Source of the DNA: Gammaproteobacteria bacterium
GTDB taxonomy: Bacteria; Pseudomonadota; Gammaproteobacteria; Chromatiales; Chromatiaceae
Reading direction: 5' to 3'
Length of the DNA: 64,000 nucleotides
Assembly (NCBI GenBank): GCA_009929855.1
Contig: RZZN01000004.1
Span: 42,285-106,284, forward strand
Shown here one piece after another: positions 1-8,499 of this stretch. Each line of letters begins with the position of its first letter. Position 1 is the first letter of the stretch. Position numbers and translations under genes: made by a program. Under the pieces are notes generated by a model. That model did not search any database. It saw nothing but the letters and a program-made list of their open reading frames with translations, and was not told the origin of the DNA.

Positions 1-553
1 AGAGCGATTGGAGATCGTTGGACCCGACCACGATCACCTTTTGACAGAGGTCGCGCGCGATGGGTAGACCGAAGCCGCCGCAGACCACATCGCCGAGGAA
101 GTCGAGCAGGACATAGTCGAAGTCCCAATCGTGGAAACCTAGACCCTCGAGCAGCTCGAAGCCATGGATGATGCCCCGACCGCCACAGCCGCGGCCCACC
201 TCCGGACCACCGAGTTCCATCGCGAAGACCCCGTCACGCTTGAAGCAGACGTCGCCGATCATGACCTTCTCGCCGGCGCGCTTCTTCTCGCTCGAGGTCC
301 CGAGGATGGTCGGACAGGCCCGGCCACCAAAGAGCAAGGTGGTGGTATCACTCTTGGGGTCGCACCCGATCAGCAGGACCTTCTTGCCCTGTTGGGCCAT
401 CATGTAAGAGAGGTTGGCCAGGGTGAAACTCTTGCCGATGCCACCCTTGCCGTAGATGGCGATGATCTGGGTCTGCTTGATCGCTGGAGCGGACGACGCA
501 TCTGTGTCGATCCGAGCGGCGGTCGCGACGGGGCTCATGACGGGTAGGCTCAC
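1..553 (-). CDS. bchX: Chlorophyllide a reductase iron protein BchX (3' part cut by window edge)
   Basis: BchX is the NifH-like ATP-dependent iron protein that feeds electrons to BchYZ, reducing chlorophyllide a in bacteriochlorophyll a synthesis. The visible 184 residues contain the P-loop GKGGIGKS at about residues 35-42, and the conserved cysteines in GRGCGG and DVVCGGFG that bind the bridging 4Fe-4S cluster. The gene runs off the left edge, so the C-terminal part is missing. The start is taken as GTG at 553, which overlaps the bchC stop (GTGA) and has GGAG 9 bases upstream. An ATG at 538 is possible but has no ribosome-binding site. The order crtE-crtF-bchC-bchX suggests that bchY, bchZ and puf genes follow outside the window. 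Identity is very secure. Confidence 0.96.
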   Translation of the reverse strand, partial: MSLPVMSPVATAARIDTDASSAPAIKQTQIIAIYGKGGIGKSFTLANLSYMMAQQGKKVLLIGCDPKSDTTTLLFGGRACPTILGTSSEKKRAGEKVMIGDVCFKRDGVFAMELGGPEVGRGCGGRGIIHGFELLEGLGFHDWDFDYVLLDFLGDVVCGGFGLPIARDLCQKVIVVGSNDLQSL

Positions 554-1503
554 GAAATGGATCTCCAATCCAGGATCATCTTGAGACAATCGGGATCGCC
601 GAAGGCGGTGCGATAGGCCGCGTCGGCATTGGACGCCGGCTCGCGATGCGTGATGAGTCCGGCGAGCGACAGCCGGCCCGCCTCGATCAGCGCCTTGACC
701 GCCTGGATGTCCGGTGGGCGCCATTCAGCGGCAACCTGGATGCGCGCCTCGCGCATGAAGGCCGGCGGAAAATTGAACGCGAGTGGTTGACTGTAGAAGC
801 CGGCAAGGATCACCTCGCCACCCGGGGCCAAGCGGGCGATCAGCTGATCCAGGATCCCCGCGTCACCACTGACGTCACAGATGCGGTGATAATCGACGCG
901 CGCATCCTGGTCCGGGGACAGGACACGATAGCCGTGGCCGTCGGCGCCCCCCGCTCGATCCGGATTGGTCTCCCAGACCACCGGGGTGTTGCCCGCGACC
1001 AGGGCGGCGATCCGTGCGACCAGCCGTCCCAGCACGCCATGACCGATGACTAGATCGACCGGGCGCATCTCCAGTCCACCCACTGCATGATAGGCGGTCG
1101 CCGCCAGGGCGAGCAGCACCGCCGCCTCGCCGAGCGCATCGCTCACCGGCACGAGCCGCTCGCCCGGCACCACCACACGCGCGGAGGCGCCGCCGAACAG
1201 ACCGCGCGCCTCGTTGTAGCAACGTGCGCCCGGCACGAAGACCCGCTGACCGACAGCGAGCCCGCACTGCGCTCCCGCCCAGGTCACCCGGCCGACCGAT
1301 TCATATCCCGGCACCAGTGGATAACCCATCCCGGGAAAGTTCGGCATGCGCCCGGACCAGAGCAGACGCTCCGTGCCCGTGCTGATTCCGCTCCATTCCA
1401 TCTCCACGATCACGTCACCCGGCCCTGGCGGGGTGAGTGTCAGTGGCTTGAGCGAGAGTGATTCGGGCTGGTCGAGGACAACAGCGACTGTATCGAGTTT
1501 CAA
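550..1503 (-). CDS. bchC: BchC, bacteriochlorophyllide a dehydrogenase (3-hydroxyethyl oxidation)
   Basis: BchC oxidises the C3 hydroxyethyl group of the bacteriochlorophyll precursor to acetyl, a late step in the pathway. The protein is a medium-chain dehydrogenase-like fold. An early GISTGTERLLWSGRMP stretch and a VIGHGVLG nucleotide-binding turn are visible, with PGYESVGRV between them. I chose the TTG at 1503, which gives about 317 residues, the usual length, with AGGTG 7 bases upstream. The frame stays open to 1605, but that extension has no family resemblance. The stop overlaps the bchX start, so the two are probably translationally coupled. Confidence 0.92.
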   Translation of the reverse strand: MKLDTVAVVLDQPESLSLKPLTLTPPGPGDVIVEMEWSGISTGTERLLWSGRMPNFPGMGYPLVPGYESVGRVTWAGAQCGLAVGQRVFVPGARCYNEARGLFGGASARVVVPGERLVPVSDALGEAAVLLALAATAYHAVGGLEMRPVDLVIGHGVLGRLVARIAALVAGNTPVVWETNPDRAGGADGHGYRVLSPDQDARVDYHRICDVSGDAGILDQLIARLAPGGEVILAGFYSQPLAFNFPPAFMREARIQVAAEWRPPDIQAVKALIEAGRLSLAGLITHREPASNADAAYRTAFGDPDCLKMILDWRSIS

Positions 1504-1676
1504 TGAGACACCTATTGCAGCGCGGCTGACGAGCCCTTGCGATTCTCGCATGGACGCACGCGTTGAAAAACCCTTCGATCGCGAAGCCGAAGCATCCGCC
1601 GACATGCGCGTCTCGATTCGGCTGGCATCGGCCGCCGCGCTTGGTCACTGACGCGCGGACAGCGCGCGGACGAGCC

Positions 1677-2789
1677 TCACATCCGCTTGGCAGCGATCAG
1701 CCGGGCGAGGATCGGGCGCGCGGTCGGCAGCAGACGCACCGGGTCGAAGACCTGCATGCGCAGCATGTTCTCGATCTCCAGTGGGGTGCGTGGCCGCCCG
1801 CTCCCCATGGCGAGCAGATAGAGTCCGAAGTAGGCATCGCCGATCGGCTCGGCACCGGGCGTGCCGGACATGGGCTCGGCGATCAACAGGGTCCCACCCG
1901 CTGGCAAGGCACGCCGCACCGACTTGATGATCTCCAGCACCTCCGCATCATTGTGATCATGCAGTACGCGCACCAGCGAGATCACATCGGCCCCTTCCGG
2001 CAGGGGGTCGCGCATCACGTCGCCCCCGACCGCGGTGGCTCGACCGCTCAGACCCTCGCGCTCGAAGCGCGCCCGTGCCCGCTCGGCCACCGCCGGCAGA
2101 TCGAAGAGGATCACGCGCAGATGCGGCCAGCGCTTGGCCGCGGAGATGAGAAAGGTCCCGTCGCCGCCGCCGACATCGAGCAGACAGCGATGATCCTTCA
2201 ATGAATAGGCATCCAGCACGTCATCGGCCAGCAGCGACAGGCTGTCCGACATGAGCGCGGTGTAGCCATCGATCGCCTGTGCGTCCACGCTCGCCGCCTC
2301 GGCATTGGCCGCATAGGCCCAATAGCGCGAGAGCTCGGTCGGCTTGGCCTCGCCACGCAGGAGCGCCACTGGATCGGCGAGATCCGCATAGACCATGGCG
2401 TGATGCTCGACCATGGCGGCAATCCCAGGGTTGCCCACCATGGCGGCGCCGAGCTCACCAAGCGCGTAATGATGATCCGCGCAGGGTGTGACCAGACGCA
2501 GGCTCGCGGCCGCGCGCAGCAGGCGGGTGGCGCCCTCGGGCGGCAGATCCATGCGCTTGGCCAATTCAGCCACACTGAGTGGACCGGCGCTGAGCATCTC
2601 CAACAGCTTCAGGCGCACGCAGGCGAAGAGGATCTGCGAATAGACGAATCCCGCGACGATGTCGAACAATTCGCGCGCGCGCTGACGCGCGATCGGCCGC
2701 GTCAGCGGGAATACCGAGGCCCAGCGTTGAAACTCGGGCCGCGCGAGCAAACGGTTGCGCAGGCTCAACCAGGAATCGGAGATGGACAC
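1677..2789 (-). CDS. crtF: CrtF, hydroxyneurosporene-type O-methyltransferase
   Basis: CrtF methylates the tertiary hydroxyl of 1-hydroxy carotenoids, the last step towards spirilloxanthin or spheroidene. It has an N-terminal winged-helix dimerisation region (ELFDIVAGFVYSQ then LLEMLSAGPLSVAEL) and a C-terminal SAM-binding domain with LLDVGGGDGTFL and LVRVLHDHND. The chosen start is GTG at 2789 with GAGG 8 bases upstream, giving 370 residues. The frame continues to a GTG at 2912, but the added residues look non-family and no ribosome-binding site precedes that codon. It lies between crtE and bchC and is presumably co-transcribed with them. Confidence 0.93.
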   Translation of the reverse strand: MSISDSWLSLRNRLLARPEFQRWASVFPLTRPIARQRARELFDIVAGFVYSQILFACVRLKLLEMLSAGPLSVAELAKRMDLPPEGATRLLRAAASLRLVTPCADHHYALGELGAAMVGNPGIAAMVEHHAMVYADLADPVALLRGEAKPTELSRYWAYAANAEAASVDAQAIDGYTALMSDSLSLLADDVLDAYSLKDHRCLLDVGGGDGTFLISAAKRWPHLRVILFDLPAVAERARARFEREGLSGRATAVGGDVMRDPLPEGADVISLVRVLHDHNDAEVLEIIKSVRRALPAGGTLLIAEPMSGTPGAEPIGDAYFGLYLLAMGSGRPRTPLEIENMLRMQVFDPVRLLPTARPILARLIAAKRM

Positions 2790-2983
2790 GTGAATGACCT
2801 CGCGTTGTGATGATGGTGGGTCAGTCGTCTCGGTGGGTCGGCGCCGGGATGACACTGATCCACGCGCCCCCTTGCCAAGGCCTGTCGCCACCTGAATCGA
2901 TTGATTGAGCACATGGGTCGGCGTGTCGTCTCAGCGGCGCACCCAGCCCCGCAAGACTGAAGCGGCCGGAGCCAGCACATTCG

Positions 2984-2997
2984 GACTCACTCGCGAG
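2984..2997. repeat. 14-base motif shared with 22994-23007, inside a small hairpin
   Basis: GACTCACTCGCGAG occurs here between crtF and crtE and again at 22994-23007 between amylosucrase and the proline-rich gene. Here it forms a 6-base-pair hairpin (GGACTC/GAGTCC, 2983-3000). It could be part of a dispersed palindromic repeat or chance in GC-rich DNA. Two copies are too few to tell. Confidence 0.35.
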
Positions 2998-3034
2998 TCC
3001 CCGGACCCGCATCCGCTCGCCGCGCCCTGATGCC

Positions 3035-3910
3035 TTATCCCTGCCCCCATGGATCGGCCAAACCCTTGGGCATGATCTGCCGAGCCTCGGCCATCAGCGA
3101 GGCGCCAAGCGCCGCGGCACCTGGACAGGGTGGAATGGCGTCGACCGCGCCTTGGACCAGGTCGCGCAACCGCGCGATCGCGCCCTCGATACCCAGCTCG
3201 CCAGCGGCGCTCGGGCGATGCAGCAAGGCATCCCGACCGACCGGCTTGCCGACCTCCTGGGCGGTGGCCGCCACATCGCGCAGGTCATCGGCGACCTGGT
3301 AGGCCTCGCCAATGCGCTCACCCACCACCCGCCACGCCTCGGCATCCGCCCCGGATACCTGTCCGCCAGCGGCGGTCGCCGCGGCGAAGAGCGAACCGGT
3401 CTTGGCCCGATGATAGTCGGCGACCGCGACCTGCGGCTCGCACTCCCAGGCCTGACCGGCGATGATCCCAGCGGGGATGCCGACAGTGCGCCCCAGGATC
3501 AAGAGCAGTGGGGCAAGATGCTCGGGGCGCTGCGCGAGCGTCCGCGCCAGATGCTCGAACGCAAGCACGATCAGTGCATCACCGGCCAGGATCGCGAGCG
3601 GCTCTCCGAAGGCACGATGCACTGACGGACGGCCGCGACGCAGTGGCGAATCGTCGAAACAGGGCAGATCATCATGCACCAGCGAGGCACAATGCAGCAG
3701 CTCGATCGCGACCGCCGCGGCATCGGCGGCCGCCTCGTCGGCATTCCCGCAGGCCGCCGCGACGGCCAGACACAGACGCGGTCTGATCCGCGCCCCCCCG
3801 GGGAAGACGGCATGGCGCACCGCCTCGGCGAGCCGTGGCGGACAGGACGGCGGAGTCACCGCATCCAGGGCGGCGGTCAACGCCTGCTCGATTCGACTCG
3901 CCGTATCCAT
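3035..3910 (-). CDS. crtE: CrtE, geranylgeranyl diphosphate synthase
   Basis: CrtE condenses isopentenyl diphosphate units to geranylgeranyl diphosphate, the C20 precursor of carotenoids and of the bacteriochlorophyll tail. Both aspartate-rich prenyl-chain motifs are visible: DDLPCFDD (first, bacterial DDx4D form) and YQVADDLRD (second), plus the FPGGARIRPRL region. The start at ATG 3910 is preceded by GGGGGAG 8 bases upstream. The frame opens further to 3955, but that stretch crosses the regulatory region. Length is 291 residues, normal for the family. It is the first gene of the leftward crtEF-bchCX series and diverges from crtD. Confidence 0.94.
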   Translation of the reverse strand: MDTASRIEQALTAALDAVTPPSCPPRLAEAVRHAVFPGGARIRPRLCLAVAAACGNADEAAADAAAVAIELLHCASLVHDDLPCFDDSPLRRGRPSVHRAFGEPLAILAGDALIVLAFEHLARTLAQRPEHLAPLLLILGRTVGIPAGIIAGQAWECEPQVAVADYHRAKTGSLFAAATAAGGQVSGADAEAWRVVGERIGEAYQVADDLRDVAATAQEVGKPVGRDALLHRPSAAGELGIEGAIARLRDLVQGAVDAIPPCPGAAALGASLMAEARQIMPKGLADPWGQG

Positions 3911-3936
3911 CTCCGCTCCCCCGGTTGGCTCACGCC

Positions 3937-3954
3937 TGTAAAGATTGCTTGACA
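3937..3954. promoter_or_regulatory. PpsR/CrtJ-type binding box 1
   Basis: The sequence matches TGT-N12-ACA exactly (TGT 3937-3939, ACA 3952-3954). This is the consensus for the PpsR/CrtJ repressor of photosynthesis genes in purple bacteria. It overlaps the TTGACA hexamer of the crtD promoter and lies in the space separating crtE and crtD. Confidence 0.72.
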
Positions 3955-3975
3955 CTCAATTGTGTCATGTACAAT
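3949..3975 (+). promoter_or_regulatory. Probable sigma-70 promoter of crtD
   Basis: TTGACA at 3949-3954 is followed after 15 bases by TACAAT at 3970-3975. The spacing is shorter than ideal, which may make the promoter depend on DNA shape. Both hexamers overlap the two TGT-N12-ACA boxes, so a bound repressor would block RNA polymerase directly. Confidence 0.55.
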
Positions 3976-3980
3976 AGACA
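3963..3980. promoter_or_regulatory. PpsR/CrtJ-type binding box 2
   Basis: This is a second exact TGT-N12-ACA (TGT 3963-3965, ACA 3978-3980), 8 bases after the first box, with centres 26 bases apart. Paired boxes are the usual arrangement for cooperative CrtJ/PpsR binding. The site covers the predicted -10 element of crtD and is upstream of crtE on the other strand. Confidence 0.72.
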
Positions 3981-4027
3981 CCGACGCCAATGGCGTCAAT
4001 TCCCAATCGAAGCCGGAGACCATCCCG

Positions 4028-5524
4028 ATGCCAACAGAGCAGATCATCATCGTCGGCGCCGGCATCGGCGGGCTTGTGACCGCGGTGCAACTGGCCGCGC
4101 GCGGCATGGCGGTCAAGGTCATCGAGCGCGCACCGACCCCGGGCGGTAAGATGCGCGAGGTCAGCGTCGGCGGACAACGGATCGACGCTGGTCCAACGGT
4201 CTTCACCATGCGCTGGATCTTCGATGAGATCTTCGACGCAGCCGGAGCGTCACTCGAGGACTATCTGACCCTGACACCGTTCGAAATCTTAGCACGCCAT
4301 GCCTGGAGTGAGCAGGAGCACTTCGACCTCTATGCCGACGAGGCCCGCACGATCGAGGCGATCGGCGATTTCGCGGGCGCGGCCGAGGCCGAGCGCTATC
4401 GCGGCTTCTGCGCGCATGCCCGTACCATCTTCGAGACCTTGGACGGACCCTTCATCCGCGCCTCGCGGCCCAATCCGCTCAGCCTGGTCAGTCGCTGTGG
4501 CATCAGTGGCTTCGCGGGGCTGCGTCGCATCAAGCCCTTCGACACACTCTGGCAGGCGCTCGGCGAGCATTTCCACGACCAACGCCTGCGTCAGCTCTTC
4601 GGTCGTTATTCGACCTACTGTGGCTCATCGCCCTTCCTCGCCCCCGCCACGCTGATGCTGATCGCGCATGTCGAGCGCCAAGGCGTCTGGTCGGTCGAGG
4701 GAGGCATGCATCAAACAGCGGTCGCCCTGGCGCGACTCGCCGAGTCGCTTGGCGCGACCATCCAGTACCAGACCGAGGTGGCCGAGATCCTGATCGAGCG
4801 CGGCCGCGCGCGCGGTGTGCGGCTGGGTTCGGGCGAGCAGCTGAGCGCCGACGCGGTGGTCTTCAATGGCGATGTCGCCGCGCTTGCCCAGCATCGCCTC
4901 GGTCCCGCGGTCTCCCGAGCGGTCGCCGCGACCACACCGGCCGAGCGTTCGCTCTCGGCGATCACCTGGTCGCTGGTCGCCGAAACCGAGGGGTTCCCGC
5001 TGTTGCGTCATAGCGTCTTCTTCTGTCGCGACTATGCCGCCGAGTTCGAGGACATCTTCGGCCGCGCGCAGGTCCCGCGCGAGGGCACCATCTACATCTG
5101 CGCTCAGGACCGCGGCGATCACAATGACACCGCCCCGCCTGGCCCCGAGCGTCTACTCTGCCTCCTCAACGCCCCGGCCATGGGCGACCGCCACCCCTTC
5201 GACACCGCGGAGATCAAACAATGCGAGCAGCGGGCATTCGGCCTCTTGGAGCGCTGTGGCCTCAAGATTCATCGAACCCCAGAGACCAGCGTGGTGACGA
5301 CACCGGCGGTCTTCGAGCAGCTCTTCCCGGCGACGGGAGGAGCCCTCTATGGCCAGGCCTCCCACGGCTGGCGGGCCTCATTCACGCGCCCGCCCTCGCG
5401 CAGCAAGGTGCCGGGGCTCTATCTGGCGGGAGGCAGCGCGCATCCGGGGGCGGGGGTTCCCATGGCGGCGATGTCGGGACGCCTGGCCGCGGCAGCCGTG
5501 ATCGAGGACCTCGCTTCGACCTGA
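4028..5524 (+). CDS. crtD: CrtD, 1-hydroxycarotenoid 3,4-desaturase
   Basis: CrtD introduces the 3,4 double bond into 1-hydroxy carotenoids in the spirilloxanthin/spheroidene branch. The protein belongs to the CrtI-like FAD amine-oxidase family. It has the N-terminal dinucleotide-binding stretch VGAGIGGLVTAVQLA at residues 8-22, an early PGGKM, and the C-terminal GLYLAGGSAHPGAGVPMA cofactor motif. The start at ATG 4028 follows GGAG. The frame extends upstream to 3962, but that would cross the promoter. Length is 498 residues, as expected. It diverges from crtE and its stop overlaps the probable beginning of crtC. Confidence 0.94.
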   Translation: MPTEQIIIVGAGIGGLVTAVQLAARGMAVKVIERAPTPGGKMREVSVGGQRIDAGPTVFTMRWIFDEIFDAAGASLEDYLTLTPFEILARHAWSEQEHFDLYADEARTIEAIGDFAGAAEAERYRGFCAHARTIFETLDGPFIRASRPNPLSLVSRCGISGFAGLRRIKPFDTLWQALGEHFHDQRLRQLFGRYSTYCGSSPFLAPATLMLIAHVERQGVWSVEGGMHQTAVALARLAESLGATIQYQTEVAEILIERGRARGVRLGSGEQLSADAVVFNGDVAALAQHRLGPAVSRAVAATTPAERSLSAITWSLVAETEGFPLLRHSVFFCRDYAAEFEDIFGRAQVPREGTIYICAQDRGDHNDTAPPGPERLLCLLNAPAMGDRHPFDTAEIKQCEQRAFGLLERCGLKIHRTPETSVVTTPAVFEQLFPATGGALYGQASHGWRASFTRPPSRSKVPGLYLAGGSAHPGAGVPMAAMSGRLAAAAVIEDLAST

Positions 5525-6438
5525 GCATCCGTCCAGGCGGCTATCTCTGGTGGTACCTGGATGCGCTGAGCGACGACGGCGCGCACGGCCTGACCATCAT
5601 CGCCATGTTGGGCAACGTCTTCTCGCCCTACTACGCCTGGGCACGGCGCCGCGGTGCCGCCGACCCGCTCGATCACTGCGCGCTCAATGTAGCGCTCTAT
5701 GGTCGGGGCGGCAAACGCTGGGCCATGACCGAGCGCGGCCGCAAGGGCCTGCGCCAATCGCGCACGCGTTTGGACATCGGCCCAAGCCATCTCAGCTGGG
5801 ATGACGGCGGTCTCACCATCGCCATCGACGAGATCACGGCCCCCATCCCCTCCCGGCTGCGCGGTCGGGTCCGGGTCATCCCGGCCGCGGTGAACCCGCG
5901 TGAATTTCGGCTCGATCCCGACGGGCGGCATGTCTGGTGGCCGATCGCGCCGATCTCGCGGGTCGAGCTCGAGCTCGAGCATCCGGCGCTGCGCTGGAGC
6001 GGACATGGCTATCTCGACTCCAATCGCGGGGATGAACCGCTCGCGGACGCCTTCCAATGCTGGGACTGGTCGCGTGCCGCCACGCCTCAGGGCACCCTGA
6101 TGCTCTACGATGTCACCGCGCGCCGCGGCCAGGGCGCCCAACTGGCCCTGCGCTTCGACGCCCATGGCCATGTGGAGGAGCTCACCCCACCACCGCGCGT
6201 CCCGCTTCCGACGACGGCGATCTGGCGCATCCGCCGCGGCACTCAGAGCGAATCCGCGCAACCGGCACGCATCCTCCAGACACTGGAGGACACACCATTC
6301 TATGCCCGCTCGCTGGTCGAGACTCGGCTGCTCGGGGAGACGACGACCTGCGTCCACGAGAGCCTCTCGCTCGATCGCTTCGCGGCGCGCTGGGTCCAGA
6401 TGCTGCTGCCGTTTCGGATGCCGCGGGTCAGCGGCTGA
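5521..6438 (+). CDS. crtC: CrtC, carotenoid 1,2-hydratase (start codon unresolved)
   Basis: CrtC adds water to the 1,2 double bond of acyclic carotenoids (neurosporene, lycopene). The family-defining start PGGYLWWYLDALSDDG and later FSPYYAWARRRG, WAMTERG and GYLDSNRGDEPL are all present. Homology begins around 5506-5530, where the crtD stop lies. No ATG, GTG or TTG exists in this frame between 5221 and about 5605. The position given assumes a CTG at 5521 that overlaps the crtD stop as CTGA. Starting at 5221 would overlap crtD by about 300 bases and add unrelated sequence. A start after 5600 would remove the conserved N-terminus. The function is clear; the start is not. Confidence 0.88.
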   Translation: MSIRPGGYLWWYLDALSDDGAHGLTIIAMLGNVFSPYYAWARRRGAADPLDHCALNVALYGRGGKRWAMTERGRKGLRQSRTRLDIGPSHLSWDDGGLTIAIDEITAPIPSRLRGRVRVIPAAVNPREFRLDPDGRHVWWPIAPISRVELELEHPALRWSGHGYLDSNRGDEPLADAFQCWDWSRAATPQGTLMLYDVTARRGQGAQLALRFDAHGHVEELTPPPRVPLPTTAIWRIRRGTQSESAQPARILQTLEDTPFYARSLVETRLLGETTTCVHESLSLDRFAARWVQMLLPFRMPRVSG

Positions 6439-6489
6439 GCGCCGGGTGGGGACCCGGGATCGCCGTGCCGACCAGGCCCCCTGCCCCGC

Positions 6490-8499
6490 TCAAGCCGGAT
6501 CCTCATCGGCGGCAAGGCCGCCGAAATCATAGTCCATGTCGATCCCGGGCGGCTGGACGAAGGGTCCCTGCAGTAGATCGACCCCGGCACGGCAGAGCCG
6601 CGCGATCGTCTCCGGCGTCTCCACCCCAGCCGCGATCACCTTGAGGCCATGCCCACGCGCCGTCTGAATCAGCGCGCTCAGTGACTCTGGATCCAATGCC
6701 TGGACCATGTCACTGGTCAGGCGCGCAAAGCTCGCCGGGATGGTCGCCAGCGCCGCGATGACGGCGGGTCGATCATCCAAGCCATTGAGACAGACCTGAA
6801 TCCCGAGCCGGCCGAGATGACGCATGCGCGTCGCCGCCAATCGCGGCTCTTCCACCAGTTCCTGGAGCTGAAACTGAATGACTGGACGCACCCGAAACAG
6901 ATCGCGCGCGTTGATCTCGTCGCGCACGCGCTCCACCCACCGATCCTGCTGGACGCTCTCCAGCGACTGGTGCAGGAAGAGCTGCACCGGACACCCATTG
7001 GCACAGGCCGATCGCAACACTTCGAGTCCAGCGGTCAGGATCCATTGATCGAGCTGGTCGAGGGTTCCAGCGCGCCGCGCCAAAGGCACGATCTGATTCG
7101 GCGTCAGCAGCTCACCATCGCCGCTGACCAGCCGTGGCGTGACCTCGTAGCGCGCGCGGGGTTGCTGGGTCACCCCCACCATCGGCGCGAACAGCAGGCG
7201 CAGGTGTTCCGCGCTGATGGCGACGACGGTCGACGGCGCGCTGCCCGCGGGATGCCTGCTCGGCGCGCGCGGATAGCTTCCCAAGCGCCGATCGCCGCGG
7301 CGCAAGGACGCGCGGGCGGCCTTGCCAGCCCGTGAGAGGAGGGTGACGGCATCCCCGCCCCCGCGTGCCAGGCGACACCAGCCCACGCCCATGACCAGAT
7401 CGGGCGCCGCGGCAAACAAGCCTTGGCTCAGACCATCGCAGACCGCGCCCAAATGCTCGGCCCGGTCTTCGCGGACCAGCACCGCCAGGGTCCGCTCGCC
7501 CACCCGTGCCGCCAGATCGCGCGCCTGCAGCTGCGCGCGCAGCACGTCCACCAGGTGAGCCAGCGCCTCCTCGCTCCCCACCTGCTCGATGGCCACGAGC
7601 GCGCGACACTCGAGCTCGGCGCCACCGCGCCGGATCAATTGAGTCACACGCTGCAGCAGCCGGGACAGACTGGCCAAACCGGTGCGTGGATCGATGGCCC
7701 CGGCCTGCCGCGCGGCGCGCTCGCGGGCGATGCGCAAGCACTCGCTCACGGCCGCTCGAAGACGTTGGGGTGTGACTGGCTTGGCCAGAAAGTCATCACC
7801 GCCAACCCGCAGGGCGGTCATCTGTTGCTCGGCATCGAGCTCGGCCGACAGGAAGATGATGGGTAGATCGGCGAAACGGTCCTGCTCGCGGATGATCCGA
7901 GTCAGCTCGATCCCGCTCGCGCCGGGCATGTGCAGATCCATCAACACCAGATCGGGGGCGAATGACTCCAACACCTCGAGGACCGCGAGCGGATCAGTCA
8001 CACGCGCGGTCTGCATCCCCGCCGCTTCGAGGACACGAGAGGCGAAGAGCGCGGCGACCGGTTGATCATCGACCACCAAGACCCGATCGGCCGTGGCCCG
8101 CGTGGGCTCGGTCAGATCCACGAGACGCTCGGCGAGGAGCGCGGGATCCAGGCTCCGATCCAGACAGGCGCAAGCACCAGCGCGCAGCATGGCCAAACGC
8201 TGCTGGATGTCCGCTCCCGCGACCAGCCCAGCCAATGGCAGGGGCTGGCCGCGGCGCTCCTGAACCTGGATCGACAGCGCGGCGATGGCCTGATGATCCG
8301 GTAGCAGCCTGCTGTCGATCAGCAGCAATCCCGGCATGCCCGGTCTGATCCCCGAGAGCAGTGACGCGGGGGTCTCGTGATGCTCGAGCATCAGGCCATG
8401 AGGTGCCAATGCCGCGCCGAGTCGATCCGCAAGATCAGGATCGGACGTCAAGACCAGGACGGTGGGGGCAAGGGTTGGCGTGATGAGCGGCTGTTCCAT
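6490..8499 (-). CDS. Response-regulator protein REC-REC-GGDEF-EAL with degenerate output domains
   Basis: This is a cytoplasmic signalling protein of about 669 residues. A first receiver-like domain (roughly 12-125) keeps an aspartate in LLLIDSRL. The second receiver (about 140-262) is canonical, with VVDDQP, LMDLHMPG and a KP lysine. Next comes a GGDEF-like region in which the signature is replaced by RVGERTL, then an EAL-like region (about 420-669) in which EAL reads EVT and the DDFG metal motif reads NGLDDRP. The output is therefore probably binding or protein contact rather than synthesis or breakdown of cyclic di-GMP. The start at ATG 8499 has AAGGAG 9 bases upstream. It neighbours crtC convergently, with no evident functional link. 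Confidence 0.85.
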   Translation of the reverse strand: MEQPLITPTLAPTVLVLTSDPDLADRLGAALAPHGLMLEHHETPASLLSGIRPGMPGLLLIDSRLLPDHQAIAALSIQVQERRGQPLPLAGLVAGADIQQRLAMLRAGACACLDRSLDPALLAERLVDLTEPTRATADRVLVVDDQPVAALFASRVLEAAGMQTARVTDPLAVLEVLESFAPDLVLMDLHMPGASGIELTRIIREQDRFADLPIIFLSAELDAEQQMTALRVGGDDFLAKPVTPQRLRAAVSECLRIARERAARQAGAIDPRTGLASLSRLLQRVTQLIRRGGAELECRALVAIEQVGSEEALAHLVDVLRAQLQARDLAARVGERTLAVLVREDRAEHLGAVCDGLSQGLFAAAPDLVMGVGWCRLARGGGDAVTLLSRAGKAARASLRRGDRRLGSYPRAPSRHPAGSAPSTVVAISAEHLRLLFAPMVGVTQQPRARYEVTPRLVSGDGELLTPNQIVPLARRAGTLDQLDQWILTAGLEVLRSACANGCPVQLFLHQSLESVQQDRWVERVRDEINARDLFRVRPVIQFQLQELVEEPRLAATRMRHLGRLGIQVCLNGLDDRPAVIAALATIPASFARLTSDMVQALDPESLSALIQTARGHGLKVIAAGVETPETIARLCRAGVDLLQGPFVQPPGIDMDYDFGGLAADEDPA

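Noticed and set aside
2790..2912. N-terminal extension of crtF to GTG 2912
   Set aside because: The added residues are Ser/Arg/Thr-rich without homology, and no ribosome-binding site precedes the codon; GTG 2789 has one.
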